From the NCBI RefSeq assembly GCF_910594005.1, contig NC_057829.1, positions 56,837,001-56,901,000 on the forward strand: DNA of 64,000 nt, written 5' to 3'. The number at the start of each line of letters is the position of its first letter. Position 1 is the stretch's first letter. Shown one piece after another: positions 35,336 through 47,471 of this stretch. The notes below the pieces were generated by a model that searched no databases, had not been told where the DNA came from, and saw only the letters and a program-made list of their open reading frames with translations. Position numbers and translations under genes: made by a program. This stretch comes from Cervus elaphus. Lineage: Eukaryota > Chordata > Mammalia > Artiodactyla > Cervidae.

Positions 35336-35630
35336 ACTTCCCTGGTGGTGCAGTGGATAGGAATCTGCCTACAAATGCAGGGGACATGGGTTCAATCCTT
35401 GGTTCAGGAAGATCCCACATGCCGTGAAGCAACTAAGCCCCACACACCACAACTACTGACTTCGCATGTCCCAGAGACAGAGCTCTGCAACAAGAGAAGC
35501 CACCAGCAACGTGAAGCCCGGGCACCGCAACCAAGAATAGCCCTTGCTCACTGCAACTAGAGAAAGCCTGCATGCAGCAACAAAGTTTCAGCACAACCAA
35601 AAACAAACTAACAAATAATAAAAAAGAAAG
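35336..35630 (+). repeat. CHR-type SINE, long form
   Basis: GGACTTCCCTGGTGGTGCAG head, GGTTCAATCCTTGGTTCAGG box B, tail AAACAAACTAACAAATAATA. Flanked by an AAAGAAAGCT repeat. Confidence 0.9.
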
Positions 35631-35639
35631 CTCTAGTAG

Positions 35640-35910
35640 TTACATTAACTTTAGACACAGCAACTTTCAGAATAAGGAAAATTATCCACAATAGAAAGGG
35701 GCATTACATAAATGATAAATGAATCAAGTCTCCAAGAAGAATTACTATGCTTAGGACATGGCTCTAACAACAGACCATCCAAATACTTGAGACAAAAACT
35801 GAAAGAACTGAAAGGACAGACAGATAAATCCACTGTTATAGTTGGAGGTGTCACCACATCTCCATCAAAAACTGAAAGATCCAGCAGGCAAAAAATCAGT
35901 AAGGATATAG
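35640..35910 (+). repeat. L1 ORF2 fragment (host of the next BovB)
   Basis: AACAGACCATCCAAATACTT, then GATCCAGCAGGCAAAAAATC is L1 ORF2 sequence. It resumes at 37506 (GCAGCAGAATATACATATTT), so the BovB lies inside it. Confidence 0.7.
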
Positions 35911-37505
35911 AATTAGACCTAACAGAAGCAGAAGATACTAAGAAGAGGTGGCAACAATACACAGAAGAACTACATAAAAAAGATCTTAATGACCCGGATA
36001 ACCACGATGGTGTGATCACTCACCTAGAGCCAGACCTCCTGGAATGTGAAGTCAAGTGGGCCTTAGGAAGCATCACTACAAACAAAGCTAGTAGAGGTGA
36101 TGGAATTCCAGCTGAGCTATTTCAAATCCTATAAGATGATGCTGTGAAAGTGCTGCACTCAATATGCCAGCAAATTTGGAAAACTCAGCAGTGGCCACAG
36201 GACTTTTGAAAACGTTAATTGTCATTCCAATCACAAAGAAGGGCAATGCCAAAAAATGTTCAAACTACCACCCAATTGCACTCATCTCACACATTAGCAA
36301 AGTAATGTTCAAAATCTTTCAAGCTAGGCTTCAATGGCATGTGAACCAAGAACTCCAAGATGTACAAGCTGGATTTAGAAAAGGGATTAGAACCAGAGAT
36401 CGAATTGCCAACATCCTTTGGATCATAGAAAAAGCAACAGAATTCCAGAAAAACATCTACTTCTGCTTCATTGACTATGCTTAAGTCTCTGTGTAAATCA
36501 CAACAAACTGTGGAAAACTCTTTAAGAGATGGGAATACCAGACCACCTTACCTGCCTCCTGAGAAAAGTAACAATGAGAACCAGATATGGAACAACAGAT
36601 TGGTTCAAAATTGGGAAAGGAGTATGTCAAAGCTGTATATTGCCACCTGCTTATTTAACTTACATGCAGAGTACATCATGCAAAATGCCGGATTGGATGA
36701 AGCACAAGCTGGAATCAAGACTGCCTGGAGAAATACCAATATCCTCAGATATGCAGATGGCACCACCCTAATGGCAGAAAGTAAAGAGGAATTAAAGAGC
36801 CTCTAGATGAACGTAAAAGAAGAGAGTGAAAAAGTTGGCTTAAAACTCAGCATTAAAAAAGCAAAGATCATGGCATCTGGTCCCAGCACCTCATGGCAAA
36901 CAGATGTGGAAAAAGCGACAGATTTTATTTTCTTGGGCTCCAAAATCACTGCACAGTGACTGCAGCCATGAAATTAAAAGACACTTACTCCTTGGAAGAA
37001 AAGCTATGACAAACCTAGACAGTGTATTAAAAAGCAGAGACATTACTTTGCTGACAAAAATCCATATAGTCAAAGCTATGGTTTTTGCAGTAGTCATGTA
37101 CAGATGTGAGAGCTAGACGACAAAAAAGGCTGAGCACCAAAGAATTGATGCCTTTGAACTGTGGTGCTGGAGAAAACTCTTGTGAGTCCCTTGGACTGCA
37201 AGGAGATCCAACCAGTCTATCCAAAAGGAAATCAACCTTGAATATTCACTGGAAGGACTGATGCTGAAGCTCCAATACTTCGGCCAGCTGATGTGAAGAA
37301 CTGATTCATTGGAAAAGAACCTGATGCTGGGAAAGATTGAAGGCAGGAGGAGAAGGGGACAATATAGGATGAGATGGCTGATGGCATCACTGACTCAATG
37401 GACGTGAGTTTGAGCAAACTCCGGAGTTGGTGGTGGACAGGGAGGCCTGGTGTGCTGCAGTCCATGGAGTTGCAAAGAGTTGGACATGACTGAGCGACTG
37501 AACAA
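35911..37505 (+). mobile_element. 5'-truncated BovB LINE (RT and C terminus)
   Basis: Starts at the BovB segment encoding DLTEAEDTKKRWQQYTEELH and runs to the 3' terminus GACATGACTGAGCGACTGAA. It covers RT (KASRGDGIPAELF, YFCFIDYA) and the C-terminal domain, broken by several stops. The RT active-site box reads YADG instead of YADD, so this copy has lost a catalytic aspartate. Confidence 0.93.
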
Positions 37506-38856
37506 ACACAGCAGCAGAATATACATATTTCTCAAATTGACATGGATTATTGACCAAGACAGGCCATGTTCTGGGCCATAACACACACTTCAACAAACTT
37601 GAACAAATATCACACAAAGCATGCTCTCAGATCACAATGGAATTAAACTGGTAATCAACAGAAGAAAGATAGTTGGAAAATTCAAAACATATTTGGAGAT
37701 TACACAACATATTTATTTATAAATAACACATGAGGCAAAGGAAAAACTCTCAAGAGAAATCAAATTAATATTTTGAACTAAATGAAAATACAAATTATCA
37801 TCTTATAATATTTTATATTACAAATGACAAAAGATCTAAAATCAAAACTTAAGCTTTCACTTTAGTAAACTAGAGAAAGAAAAATAAATAAACCTAATGC
37901 AAGCAGAAGAAAAAAATGAAAGGAAGTCACCATCACCAAAACCAGACAAAGACATAAAAAAATAAAATTGCAGGCCAATATCTTTGATGGATATAGATCT
38001 AAAAATTCTCAATGAAATAAAAGGAAGCCAAATCCAACAACACATAAAAACAGATATACACCACGACCAGCTGGATTCATCCCAGGGTCACAAGGATGGT
38101 TCAGTGTGATACACCACATAAACCAAAGAAAGGAGAAAGCCACAAGATCATCTCAATAAATATAGAAAAAGCACTTGATAAAATTCAACATCCATTCCTG
38201 ATAAAAACAAACAAAGTAGGTATAGAGGGAACCCATCTCAATATAATAAAAACTATTTATGACAAACCCACAGCCAGTTGAATACTCAATGGTAAAATCT
38301 GGAACAAGACAAGGATGCCCACTCTCTTCAACATAGTATTGGAAGTCTTAGCTACAGCAAGTAGAGAAAAAATAAATAAAAGAAGACAAATTGGTAGGGA
38401 AGAGGTAAAATTGTCATTATATGCAGACAACATATACAGAAAAACCTAAACACTCTATACAAAAACTACCAGAACTGATAAATTCAACAAGGTAGCAGGA
38501 TACAAGATTAACAGACAGAAATTGGTTACATTTTTTTACACTAACAATAAAATATCAGAAAGAGAATGTAAATAAACAACCTCCTTCAAAACTGCATCCA
38601 AAAAAACCTCTCAGGAATAAACCTCACCAAGGAGGTGAAAGACTTCTATGCTGCGAACTATAAAATAATAAACGATGTTAAACATGATTCAAAGAAATGG
38701 AAAGACATACCATGCTCTTGGATTGGAAGAATATTGTTAAAATGCTAATACTACCCAAAACAATCAACAGATTTGATGCAATCCCTATCAAATTACCAAT
38801 GTCATTTTTCACAGAATTAGAACAAATAACTTTAAAATTTATATGGAACCATAAAA
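37506..38856 (+). mobile_element. L1 ORF2 RT region (upper part of the nest)
   Basis: L1 RT sequence: GGCCAATATCTTTGATGGAT, GGATTCATCCCAGGGTCACA, TATATGCAGACAACATATAC. The RT box reads YADN (YADD in active L1). The fragment stops at ATATGGAACCATAAAA, where the full-length BovB is inserted, and continues at 42058. Confidence 0.85.
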
Positions 38857-41800
38857 TACCCACCCCTTCATGGATCACTGCCTTGTCATGGCAAAGTTGC
38901 TTGCATAATTCAATGAAGCTATGAGCCATGCTGTGTTGGGCCACCCAGTGGACGGGTCAAAGTGGAGAGTTCCGACAAAGCGTGATCCACTGGAAGTGGG
39001 AATGGCAAAACGCTCCAGTATAACAGCTGTGAGAACCCCATGAACTGTAGAAAGAGGCAAAAAGATATGACACCAAAAGATGAGCCCCCCAGGTCAGAAG
39101 GTGTCCAATATGCTACTGGGGAAGAGCAGAGGACAACTACTAAGGGCTCCAGAAAGAACGAAGCGGCGGGGCCAAAGCGGAAGTGACGCTCAGCTGTGGA
39201 TGTGTCTGGTGATGACAGTAAAATCTGATGCTGTAACAACAGAACTGCATGGGAACCTGGAATGTTAGGTCCATGAATCCAGGTAAACTGGATGTGGTCA
39301 AGCAGGAGATGGTAAGAGTAAACATCGACATCTTTGGAATCAGTGAACTAAAAATGACAGGAATGGGTGAATTTAATTTGGATGACCATTGTATCCACTA
39401 CTGTGGGCAAGAATCCCTTAGAAGAAATGGAGCAACCTTCATAGTCAACAAGAGAATCCAAAATGCAGTACTTGGGTGCAACATCAAAGGCAGTATGATC
39501 TCAATTTGTTTCCAAGGCAAAACCATTCAATATCACAGTAATCCAAGTCTATGCCGTGACCAGTAATGCTGAAGAAGCTGAAGTTGAACAGTTCTATGAA
39601 GACCTACAAGACCTTCTAGAACTAACACCAAATAAAGATGGACTGGAATGCAAAAGTAGGAAGTCAAGAGATACCTGGAGTAACAGGCAAGTTTGGCCGT
39701 GGAGTACTAAATGAAGTAGGGCAAAGGCTAACAGAATTCTGCCAGGAGAACACACTGGTCATAACACCCTTTTTCAACAACACATGGACGACTTGACACA
39801 TGGACGTCACCAAATAGTCAATACCAAAATCAGATTGATTACATCCTTTGAAGCCGAGGACAGAGAAGCTGTATACAGTCACCAGACACAAGACCTGGAG
39901 CTGACTGTGACTCAGATCATTAGCTCCTCAGAGCAAAATTCAGGCTTAAACTCAAGAAAGCAGGGAAAACCATTAGGCCCTTCAGTTATGACTTAAATCA
40001 AATCTCCTATGAATATATAGCGGAGGTGATGAATAGATTCAAGGGATTAGATCTAGCAAACAGAGTGCCTGAAGAACTATGGATAGAGGTGCATAATATT
40101 GTACAGGAGGCGATGAACAAAACCATCCCAAAGAAAAAGAAATGCAAGAAGGCAGTGTGGTTGTCTGAGGGGCTTTACAAATAGCTGAGGAAAGGAGAAG
40201 CAAAAAGCAACAGAGAAAGGGAGAGGTATCCCCAACTAAATGCAGAGTTCCGGAGAATAACAAGGAGAGACAGGAAGGCCTTCTTCAATGAACAATGCAA
40301 AGAAATAGAGGAAAACAACAGAAAGGGTAAGGCTACAGATACGTTCAAGAAGATTGGAAACAACAAAGGAACATTCCCTCCAAAGATAGGCACAATAAAG
40401 GACAGAAACAGTAAAGACCTAATAGAAGCAGAAGAGATCAAGAAGAGATGGAAAGAATACACAGAAGAACTGTACAATAAAGGTCTTAATGACTCAAATA
40501 ACTACAAAGGTGTAGTCTCTCACCTAGAGCCAGATATTCTGGAGTGTGAAGTGGGTCTTAGGAAGTACTGCTGCCAATAAAGTTAGTGGAGGCAATGGAA
40601 TTCCAGCAGAACTATTTAAAATTCTAAAAGATGATGCTATTAAAGTGCTGCACTCAATATGTCAGCAAATTTGGAAAGCCCACCAGTGGCCACAGGACTG
40701 GAAAAGGTCAATCCTCATCCCAATTCCCCAAAAGAGCAGTATTAAGGAATGTTCAAACCACCGGACAACTGCACTCATATCCCATGTTAGTAAGGTCATG
40801 CTCAAAATCCTCCAAGCTAGGCTTCAGCATTACGGGAACTGAGAACTTCCAGATGTCCAAGCTGGGTTTAGAAAAGGCAGAGGAAGCAGAGATCAAATTG
40901 CTAACATTCGCAGAATCATTCCCATCAGAAAGCATGGGAATTCTAGAAAAACATCTACCTCTGTTTCAGTGATTACGCTAAAGCCTTTGCCTGTGTGGAT
41001 CATAATGAACTATGGGAAACTTATAAAGAGATGGAACTACCAGACCATCTTACCTGTCTCGTGAGAAGCCTGAATGAGAGTCAAGATACAACAGTTAGAA
41101 CCCTGTATGGGACAATTGACTGCTTCAAGATTGAGAAAGGAGTACGATAAGGCTGTTTATTGTCACTCTGCTTATTTAACTTATGTGCAGAGCACATGAT
41201 ATGAAATGCCGGGCTGGATGAGTTACAAGCTGGAATTAAGACTACCAGGGAAAATATCTACAACCTCAGATATGCATATGATATCACTTTGAAGGCAGAA
41301 AACAAAGAGGAACTAAAAAGCCTTTTGATGAGGGTGGAGGAGGAGAGTGAAAAAGCTGGCTTAACACTCAATATCAAAAAACTAAGGTCATGGTATCCGG
41401 TAACATCGCTTCACGGCAAATTGAAGGGGAAAAGGTGGAAGCAGTGACAGAGTTCCACTTCCCAGGCTCTAAAATCACTGTGGATGGTGACTGCAGCCAT
41501 TAAACTAGAAGACTGCGTCTTGGCAGGAAAGCTATGACAAACCTAGACAGTGTGTTAAAAAGCAAAGACATCGCTTGGCCAATAAAGGTCCATATAGTCA
41601 AAGCTACTGTCTCTCCAGCAGTCATGTACAGATGTGAGAGTTGGACAATAAAGAAGGCTGAGCACCAAAAAACTGATGCTTTCAAACTTTGGTGCTGGAG
41701 AAGACTCTTGAGAGTCCCTTGGAAAGCAAGATCAAACCAGTCAATCCTAAAGGAAATCAACCCTGAATATTCATTGGAAGGACTGATGCTGAAGCTGAAG

Positions 41801-42057
41801 TTCCAATACTTGGAGCTGAAGCTCCAACTCAGATGCAAACAGCTGACTCACTGGAAAAGACCCTGATGCTGGGAAAGACTGAAGGCAGGAGGAGAAGAGG
41901 GTGACAGAGGATGAGACGGTCGGATGGCATCACCGATTCAATGGATATGAACTACAGCAAACTCTGGGAGATGGTGAGGGACCAGAAGGCCTGGTGTGCT
42001 GCAGGCCATGGGGTTGTGAAGAGTTAGACACGACTTGGCGATGGAACAACCACAACC
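38857..42057 (+). mobile_element. Full-length (3.2 kb) BovB LINE inserted in L1
   Basis: 3,201 bases from the BovB 5' start (CACCCCTTCATGGATCACTG) to the 3' end; TAAAA borders both sides (38852-38856, 42058-42062) and the L1 reading rejoins precisely. EN block near 39260-39700 (NVRSMNPGKLDVV, ISELKMTGMGEF), RT block near 40546-41300 (KVSGGNGIPAELF) and C-terminal block 41534-42040. The catalytic YADD is changed to YAYD, and many stops and frameshifts are present, so it is inactive. Length equals an intact BovB. Confidence 0.93.
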
Positions 42058-42139
42058 TAAAAGACCCAGAATTGCCAAAGCAATCCTGAGGAAAACGAAC
42101 AAAGCAGGAGGCATAACCCTCCCAGACTTCAGACACCAT
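42058..42139 (+). repeat. L1 sliver between BovB and mariner
   Basis: AAGACCCAGAATTGCCAAAG, then AACCCTCCCAGACTTCAGAC continues the L1 ORF2 interrupted at 38856 and is itself interrupted by the mariner; L1 resumes at 43541 (ACAAAGCTATGGTAATCAAA). Confidence 0.88.
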
Positions 42140-43540
42140 TAGATTGGTGCAAAAGTAACTGCGGTTTTGCATTGTTGAACTTTGCCATGTGATATTGGAA
42201 TACATTCTTAAATGTGGTTATGTCACACATCATTTTAATGCCTATTTTCCACTTTTTTTGCTAATGACTTATTACTTGCTATTTATTTTTTATGTATTTT
42301 AGATTATGGAAATGATGTTAGATAAAAAGATAATACAAGTGATTTTTATTTGAGTTCAAAATGGGTCCTAAAGCAGCAGAAACAACTCATAATGTCAACA
42401 GTGCATTCGGCCCAGGAACTGCTAACGAACGTACAGTGCAGTGGTGGTTCAATAGGTTCTGCAAAAGAGACGAGAGCTTTGAAGATGAGGAGTGCAGTGG
42501 CCAGCCATCAGAAGTTGACAGCGACCAACTGAGAGCCATCATCGAAGCCGAGCCTCTTACAGCTACATGACAAGCTGCTGAAGAACTCAACGCCAACCAT
42601 TCTACAGTGGTTGGCATTTGAAGCAAATTGTAAAGATGAAAAAGACTGATAAGTGGGCACCTCCTTAGCTGACTGGAAATTTAAAAAGTGTCATTTTGAA
42701 GTGCTTCTCTTATTTTGGAGTGGTAAATGGCAACCCACTCCAGTATCCTTGCCTCGAGAATTCCACGGACAGAGGAGCCTGGTGGGCTACTGTCCATGGG
42801 GTTACAAAGAGCTGAAAACGACTAAGCGACTAACAGACACACACACATTCTTATTCTATGCAACAACAACGAACCATTTCTCAACTGGATTGTGATGTGT
42901 GATGAAAAACAGATCTTATACAACGACAACCAGAAATGATCAGTTCAGTGTTTGGAAACGAGAAGAAGCTCCAATGCACTTCCCAAAGCCAAAGTTGCAC
43001 CAGAAAAAGCTCATGGTCACTGTTTGGTGGTTGCTGCCTGTCTGATTCACTACAGCTTTCTGAATCCTGGCAAAACCATTACATCTGAGAAGTGTGCTCG
43101 GCAAATTGATGAGATGCACCAAAAATTGCAATGCCTGCAGTAAGCATTGGTCAACAGAAAGGACCCAATTCTTCTCCACAACAATGCCCAACTGCATGTC
43201 ACACAACCAATGCTTCAAAAGTTGAACGAACTGGGCTACAAAATTTTGCCTCATCCATCATATTCACCTGACCTCTTGCCAACCATCACTTCTTCAAGCA
43301 TCTTGACAACTTTTTCCAGGGAAAACCCTTCCACAACCAGCAGGAGGCAGAAAAAGCTTTTGAAGAGTTCGTTGAATCCTGAAGCATGTATTTTTATGCC
43401 ACAGGAATAAATAAACTTATTTCTTTTGGCAAAAATGTGTTGATTGTAATGGTTCCTATTTTGATTACTGTGCTTGAGCCTAGTTATGGTGATTTAAAAT
43501 TCATGGTCCACAACCACAATTATGTTTGCACAAACCTAAT
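42140..43540 (+). mobile_element. Mariner (Hsmar1-type Tc1/mariner), inactive
   Basis: Left terminal inverted repeat TTAGATTGGTGCAAAAGTAA, right end TTTGCACAAACCTAA at 43525-43539, TA at the insertion point in L1. The transposase is broken. N-terminal HTH part 42361-42567 (KAAETTHNVNSAFGPGTAN, RTVQWWFNRFC), stop at 42568. Middle part near 42880-43140 (MCDEKQILYNDN, LIHYSFLNPGKTITSE), C-terminal part 43147-43435 (LQKLNELGYKILPHPSYSPD). Of the DD34D triad, the first aspartate is kept, the second is asparagine (HNNA for HDNA) and the third falls in a small deletion. A BovA-type SINE interrupts it at 42715-42848. Confidence 0.95.
42715..42848 (+). repeat. BovA-type SINE inside the mariner
   Basis: AACCCACTCCAGTATCCTTG, then ATTCCACGGACAGAGGAGCC and CCATGGGGTTACAAAGAG. 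Duplication TCTTATT at 42708-42714 and 42849-42855; the tRNA-like head is missing. It is the innermost layer of the nest. Confidence 0.92.
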
Positions 43541-45020
43541 ACAAAGCTATGGTAATCAAAACAGCATGGTAATAACACAAAAACAGACCTACAAACCTAT
43601 GGAACAGAACAGAGTGCCCAGAAATAGACAGCCCACACGCTTACAGTCAATTTACCTTCAACAAGGGAGGCAAGAATATACAATGGAGAAAAGAAAGTCT
43701 CTTCAGCAAGTGGTGTTGGGAAAGTTGGACGGCCACATGAAAATCAATGAAGTCTCATCATACACAGGAATAGACTCAAAATGGCTTAAAGACTTAAACA
43801 TAAGACACGACACCATAAAACTCCTAGAAGAAAACACAGGCAAAAAGTTATCTGACATAAATTGTACTAATGTTTTCTTAGGTCTGTTTCCCAAAGCAAT
43901 AGAAATAAAAACAAAAATAAGCAAGTGGAACCTAATCAAACTTACACGCTTTTGCATAGCAAAGGAAAACATAAAAAACACCTCTTCTATGAAAAGAAAA
44001 CCTACTGAATGGAAGAAATTATTTGCAAACGATGTGACTGACAAGGGCTTAATATCCAAAATACACAAATAGTTTATACAAGTCAATAACAACAACAAAC
44101 AACCCAATCGGAAAATGAGTAGAAGATCCAAATAGACATTTTTCCAAAGAAGAAACACAGATGTCCAAAAAGCATATGAAAAGATGCTCAACATCACTAA
44201 TAATTAGAGAAATGCAATGAGACACAGCTTCACATCAGTGAGAAGGGCCATCATTAAAAAGTCTACAAATAACAAATGCTGGAGAGGATGTGAAGAAAAG
44301 GGAATCCTCTTACATTGTGGTAGGAATGTTAATTGGTGCAGCCAATGTGGAGGTTCCTCAAAAAACTAGAGTTGCCATATGACCCAAGAATCCCATTCCT
44401 GGGCATATACCCAGAAAAAACTACCTTTGAAAAGACACATCTACTCCTATGTTCATAGCAGCACTATTTACAATAGCCAAGACATGGCAACAACCGAAAT
44501 GTCCATTGACAGATGAATGGATAAAAAAGATGTGGTGAATATAAACAATGGAATATGACTCTGCATCAAAAGGATGCAGTAATTCTATTTGCAGCAACAT
44601 GAATGGACCTAGAGATCATCATAGGAAGCTAAAAAGAGAAAGACAAAAACCAAATGATATCACTTATATGTAGAATCTAAAATATGATACAAGTCAATGT
44701 ATCTACAAAACAAAAACAGACTCACAGAGAACAGATTTGTGGTTGCCAAGGCCGGGGGCGGCGGAACAGCGAGGGGAGGGGAAAAATGAGAATTTGAGAT
44801 TAGCAGAGGCTAACTATTATATATGGGATGGACAAACAATATGGTCCTACTGTACGGCACAGGGAACCATGTTCAACATCGCGTGACAAACCGTAAGAGA
44901 AAAGAATATACATACGTGTGTGTGCGCGCGCGCGCGCGTATACTTACATAACTGAGTCATTTTTGCTATACAGAAGAATTAACACAACATTGTAAATCAA
45001 CCATACATCAATAACAATTT
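43541..45020 (+). mobile_element. L1 ORF2 C terminus and 3' UTR (lower part of the nest)
   Basis: Continues the L1 interrupted at 42139. An open frame to 44072 includes QKQTYKPMEQNRVPRNRQPT and DSKWLKDLNIRHDTIKLLEE. Then come 3' UTR text (GGGCATATACCCAGAAAAAA, CGGAACAGCGAGGGGAGG) and an end at AACATTGTAAATCAACCATA. Contains the purine-pyrimidine tract 44908-44944. Confidence 0.87.
44908..44944. repeat. Alternating GT/GC purine-pyrimidine tract
   Basis: About 37 bases of strict purine-pyrimidine alternation with a (GC)n core flanked by (TG)n and TATAC, in the L1 3' UTR. Such tracts can adopt Z-DNA; other L1 3' ends here (32957-32975, 47950-47975) have plain CA/TA tracts at this position. Confidence 0.8.
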
Positions 45021-46562
45021 TTAAATAAATTAAAAATGAGAGCAAAAAAATCAATGACATTGAAAACAGGAAGATAGAGAAAATGAAACCAAAAATGCTG
45101 GTTCTTTGAAAAGATCAATAAAATTGATAAACCTCTACCCAGCTAGGCTAACCAAAAGAAAAAAAAAAAGAGAGAGAGAAGGCGTCGATGACTAATACCA
45201 CAAGTGAAGGAGAACCCACCAGCACCGAGTCTATGAACATTAAAAGGTTAATAAAGGATCGTGAACAACTCTATCTCTATGCCCATAAATTTGATAATTT
45301 ACATGAAACAGATCAATTCCTTGAAAGGTACAATCTACCAAAACTCACACAAGGAAAAACAGATAATAGACCTACATCTATTAAAGAGGCTGAATCAACT
45401 GTTAATAACTTTCTAAAACAGAAAGCACCAGACTCAGGTGGTTTCACTAATGAATTCGACCAAACACTGAAGGGAGGAATGAGGTCAATTCTCCACAATG
45501 TCTTTCAGAAACCAGAAGCATAAGAAACACATCCCAACTCATTCTACAAGGCAAGCATTACTCTAACATAAAATCAAATAAAGGCATTACGAGAAAACAA
45601 AACTGTAGACCAGTATCTTTCATGAACACAGATGTAAAATCTCCAACAAAACATTAGCAAATCAAATCCAATTATGTACAAACAAAATTATATACACCAT
45701 GGCCAAGTGGGATTTATTCCAAGTATAAAAGACTGGTTCACTACTTAAAAATCAAGAAAAACTGTATCATCATCTCAAAAGATTTAGGAAAGGCATTTGG
45801 CAAAACCCAACACCTATTCATTATAAAAACCAGCAATAGAGAGGAACTTTCTCATCTCGATAAAGAACAATTATGAAAAACCTATAGTTTACATCATACT
45901 TAAGGCTAATAATCTAGACGCTTTCCCCCTAAGATTGGAAACAAGGTAAAGATGTCTTTTTCTCACCACTCCTATTCACTAGGATACCGGAAGTCCTAGC
46001 TAAAACAATATGAAAAAAAAGAAAATAATGGGAAGGAAGACATCAAACTGTCTTTGTTTGCATTTAACACAGGGTTGTCTATGCAGAAAACCTCAAAGAA
46101 TTGACCAAACAAAAAACCCGTGGAATTTGTGAGAGATTATATAACAAAGTTTCAGGATATAAGGCTAAAAAAATAAAAAGTTGATTGCTTTTCTATATAT
46201 CAACCTTATCACCCCGAAATGAAATGCTTAGGTATAAATCTAAACTATATGTGCAAGATTTATGAGGAAAACTACATATTCTAAAAAAAAGGAAATAACA
46301 AGACTCAACTGTTAAAGATATCAGTTCTTCCTGGGCCGATCTACAGATTCAACGCAGTCCCGACCCAAATGCCAGAATTTTGTGGATCCTGATAAACTGA
46401 TTCTACAGTTTGTATATAAAAGGAAAGAATCTACAATATCCAACACAACACTGAAAAGGAACCAAGTTGTGAGACTGACACTACCTGACTTTAATACAAT
46501 ACTACAGTAATCAAGATGGTGTAGTGCTGGCAAAAGAACAGACAAATACAACAATGGAGCAG

Positions 46563-46736
46563 AATGTCCAATTCTTTGGCACCCCATGGACTATAGCCCG
46601 CCATGGGATTTCCCAGGCAAGATTACTGGAGTGGGTTGCCATTTCCTTCTCTGGGGAATCTTCCCAATCCAGGGATCGAACCCACATCTCCTGCATTGCA
46701 GATGGATTCTTTACAAATGAGCCACCTGGGAAGCTG
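46563..46736 (-). repeat. Bov-tA SINE, minus strand
   Basis: AATTCTTTGGCACCCCATGG, then CAAGATTACTGGAGTGGGTT and AATGAGCCACCTGGGAAGC. Located inside the old L1. Confidence 0.88.
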
Positions 46737-47423
46737 ATAAAACAAAATGTAGAGCCCCAAAACAGACCCTCATAAATGCAGTTAACCAATCTTTGACAAA
46801 GCAGCAAAGGCAATTCAATGGATAAAAGATGATTTTTTCAACAAATGGTGCTGGAACATCTGGACATCCACATGCAAAGAAGTGAATTTAGACACAAACC
46901 TTACACCTTTCACAAAAAATTAACTCAAAGTAGATCACAGACATAAATGTTAAAAGTAAAAGTATAGAACTTCCAGAAAATAACATAGATGACCTATGGG
47001 TTTGGGAGTTTTTAGATACAACATAAAGCATGGTTCGTGAAAGACAAAATTGATTAAGTTGAACTTTATCTCCAAAACATATAAAGGACCTATATCTAAT
47101 ATACACAAAGAATTCTAAAGATTCTTTAGAATTTTAAAAAAATTCTAAAGAATTCAACAATAAGAAAACAAAGTAAAAAATAGGCTAACGAACTCAACAG
47201 ACTTCAAAAGACTTCACATCAATAATACAGATGGCAAATAAGCACACAAAAAGCAACCTCATGTATCATCAGAGAACTGTGAATTAAAGCAATGAGATCC
47301 CACTACACACCTTTTAAAATAGCTAAAACCCAAAACTCTGATGGAACTAAATGCTGAGGAGGAGGTAGGGCAACAGGAAGTCATTTCTGGTGGGGGTGCA
47401 AAATGGTACAGTCACTTTGGAAG

Positions 47424-47471
47424 ACAGCCTGGCAGTCTCTTACAAAGTTAAGCATATGCTTATCATATGAT
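47424..47471 (+). repeat. 48-bp direct repeat, copy 1 (source)
   Basis: Lies in natural L1 context (GGAAGACAGCCTGGCAGTCT, then CATATGATCCAGC), the usual L1 3' text. An identical 48-bp copy is at 48196-48243. Confidence 0.9.

Noticed and set aside
43386..44072. 228-codon frame as a novel gene
   Set aside because: It starts in the mariner C terminus and runs into L1 ORF2; a chance fusion of two transposon frames.
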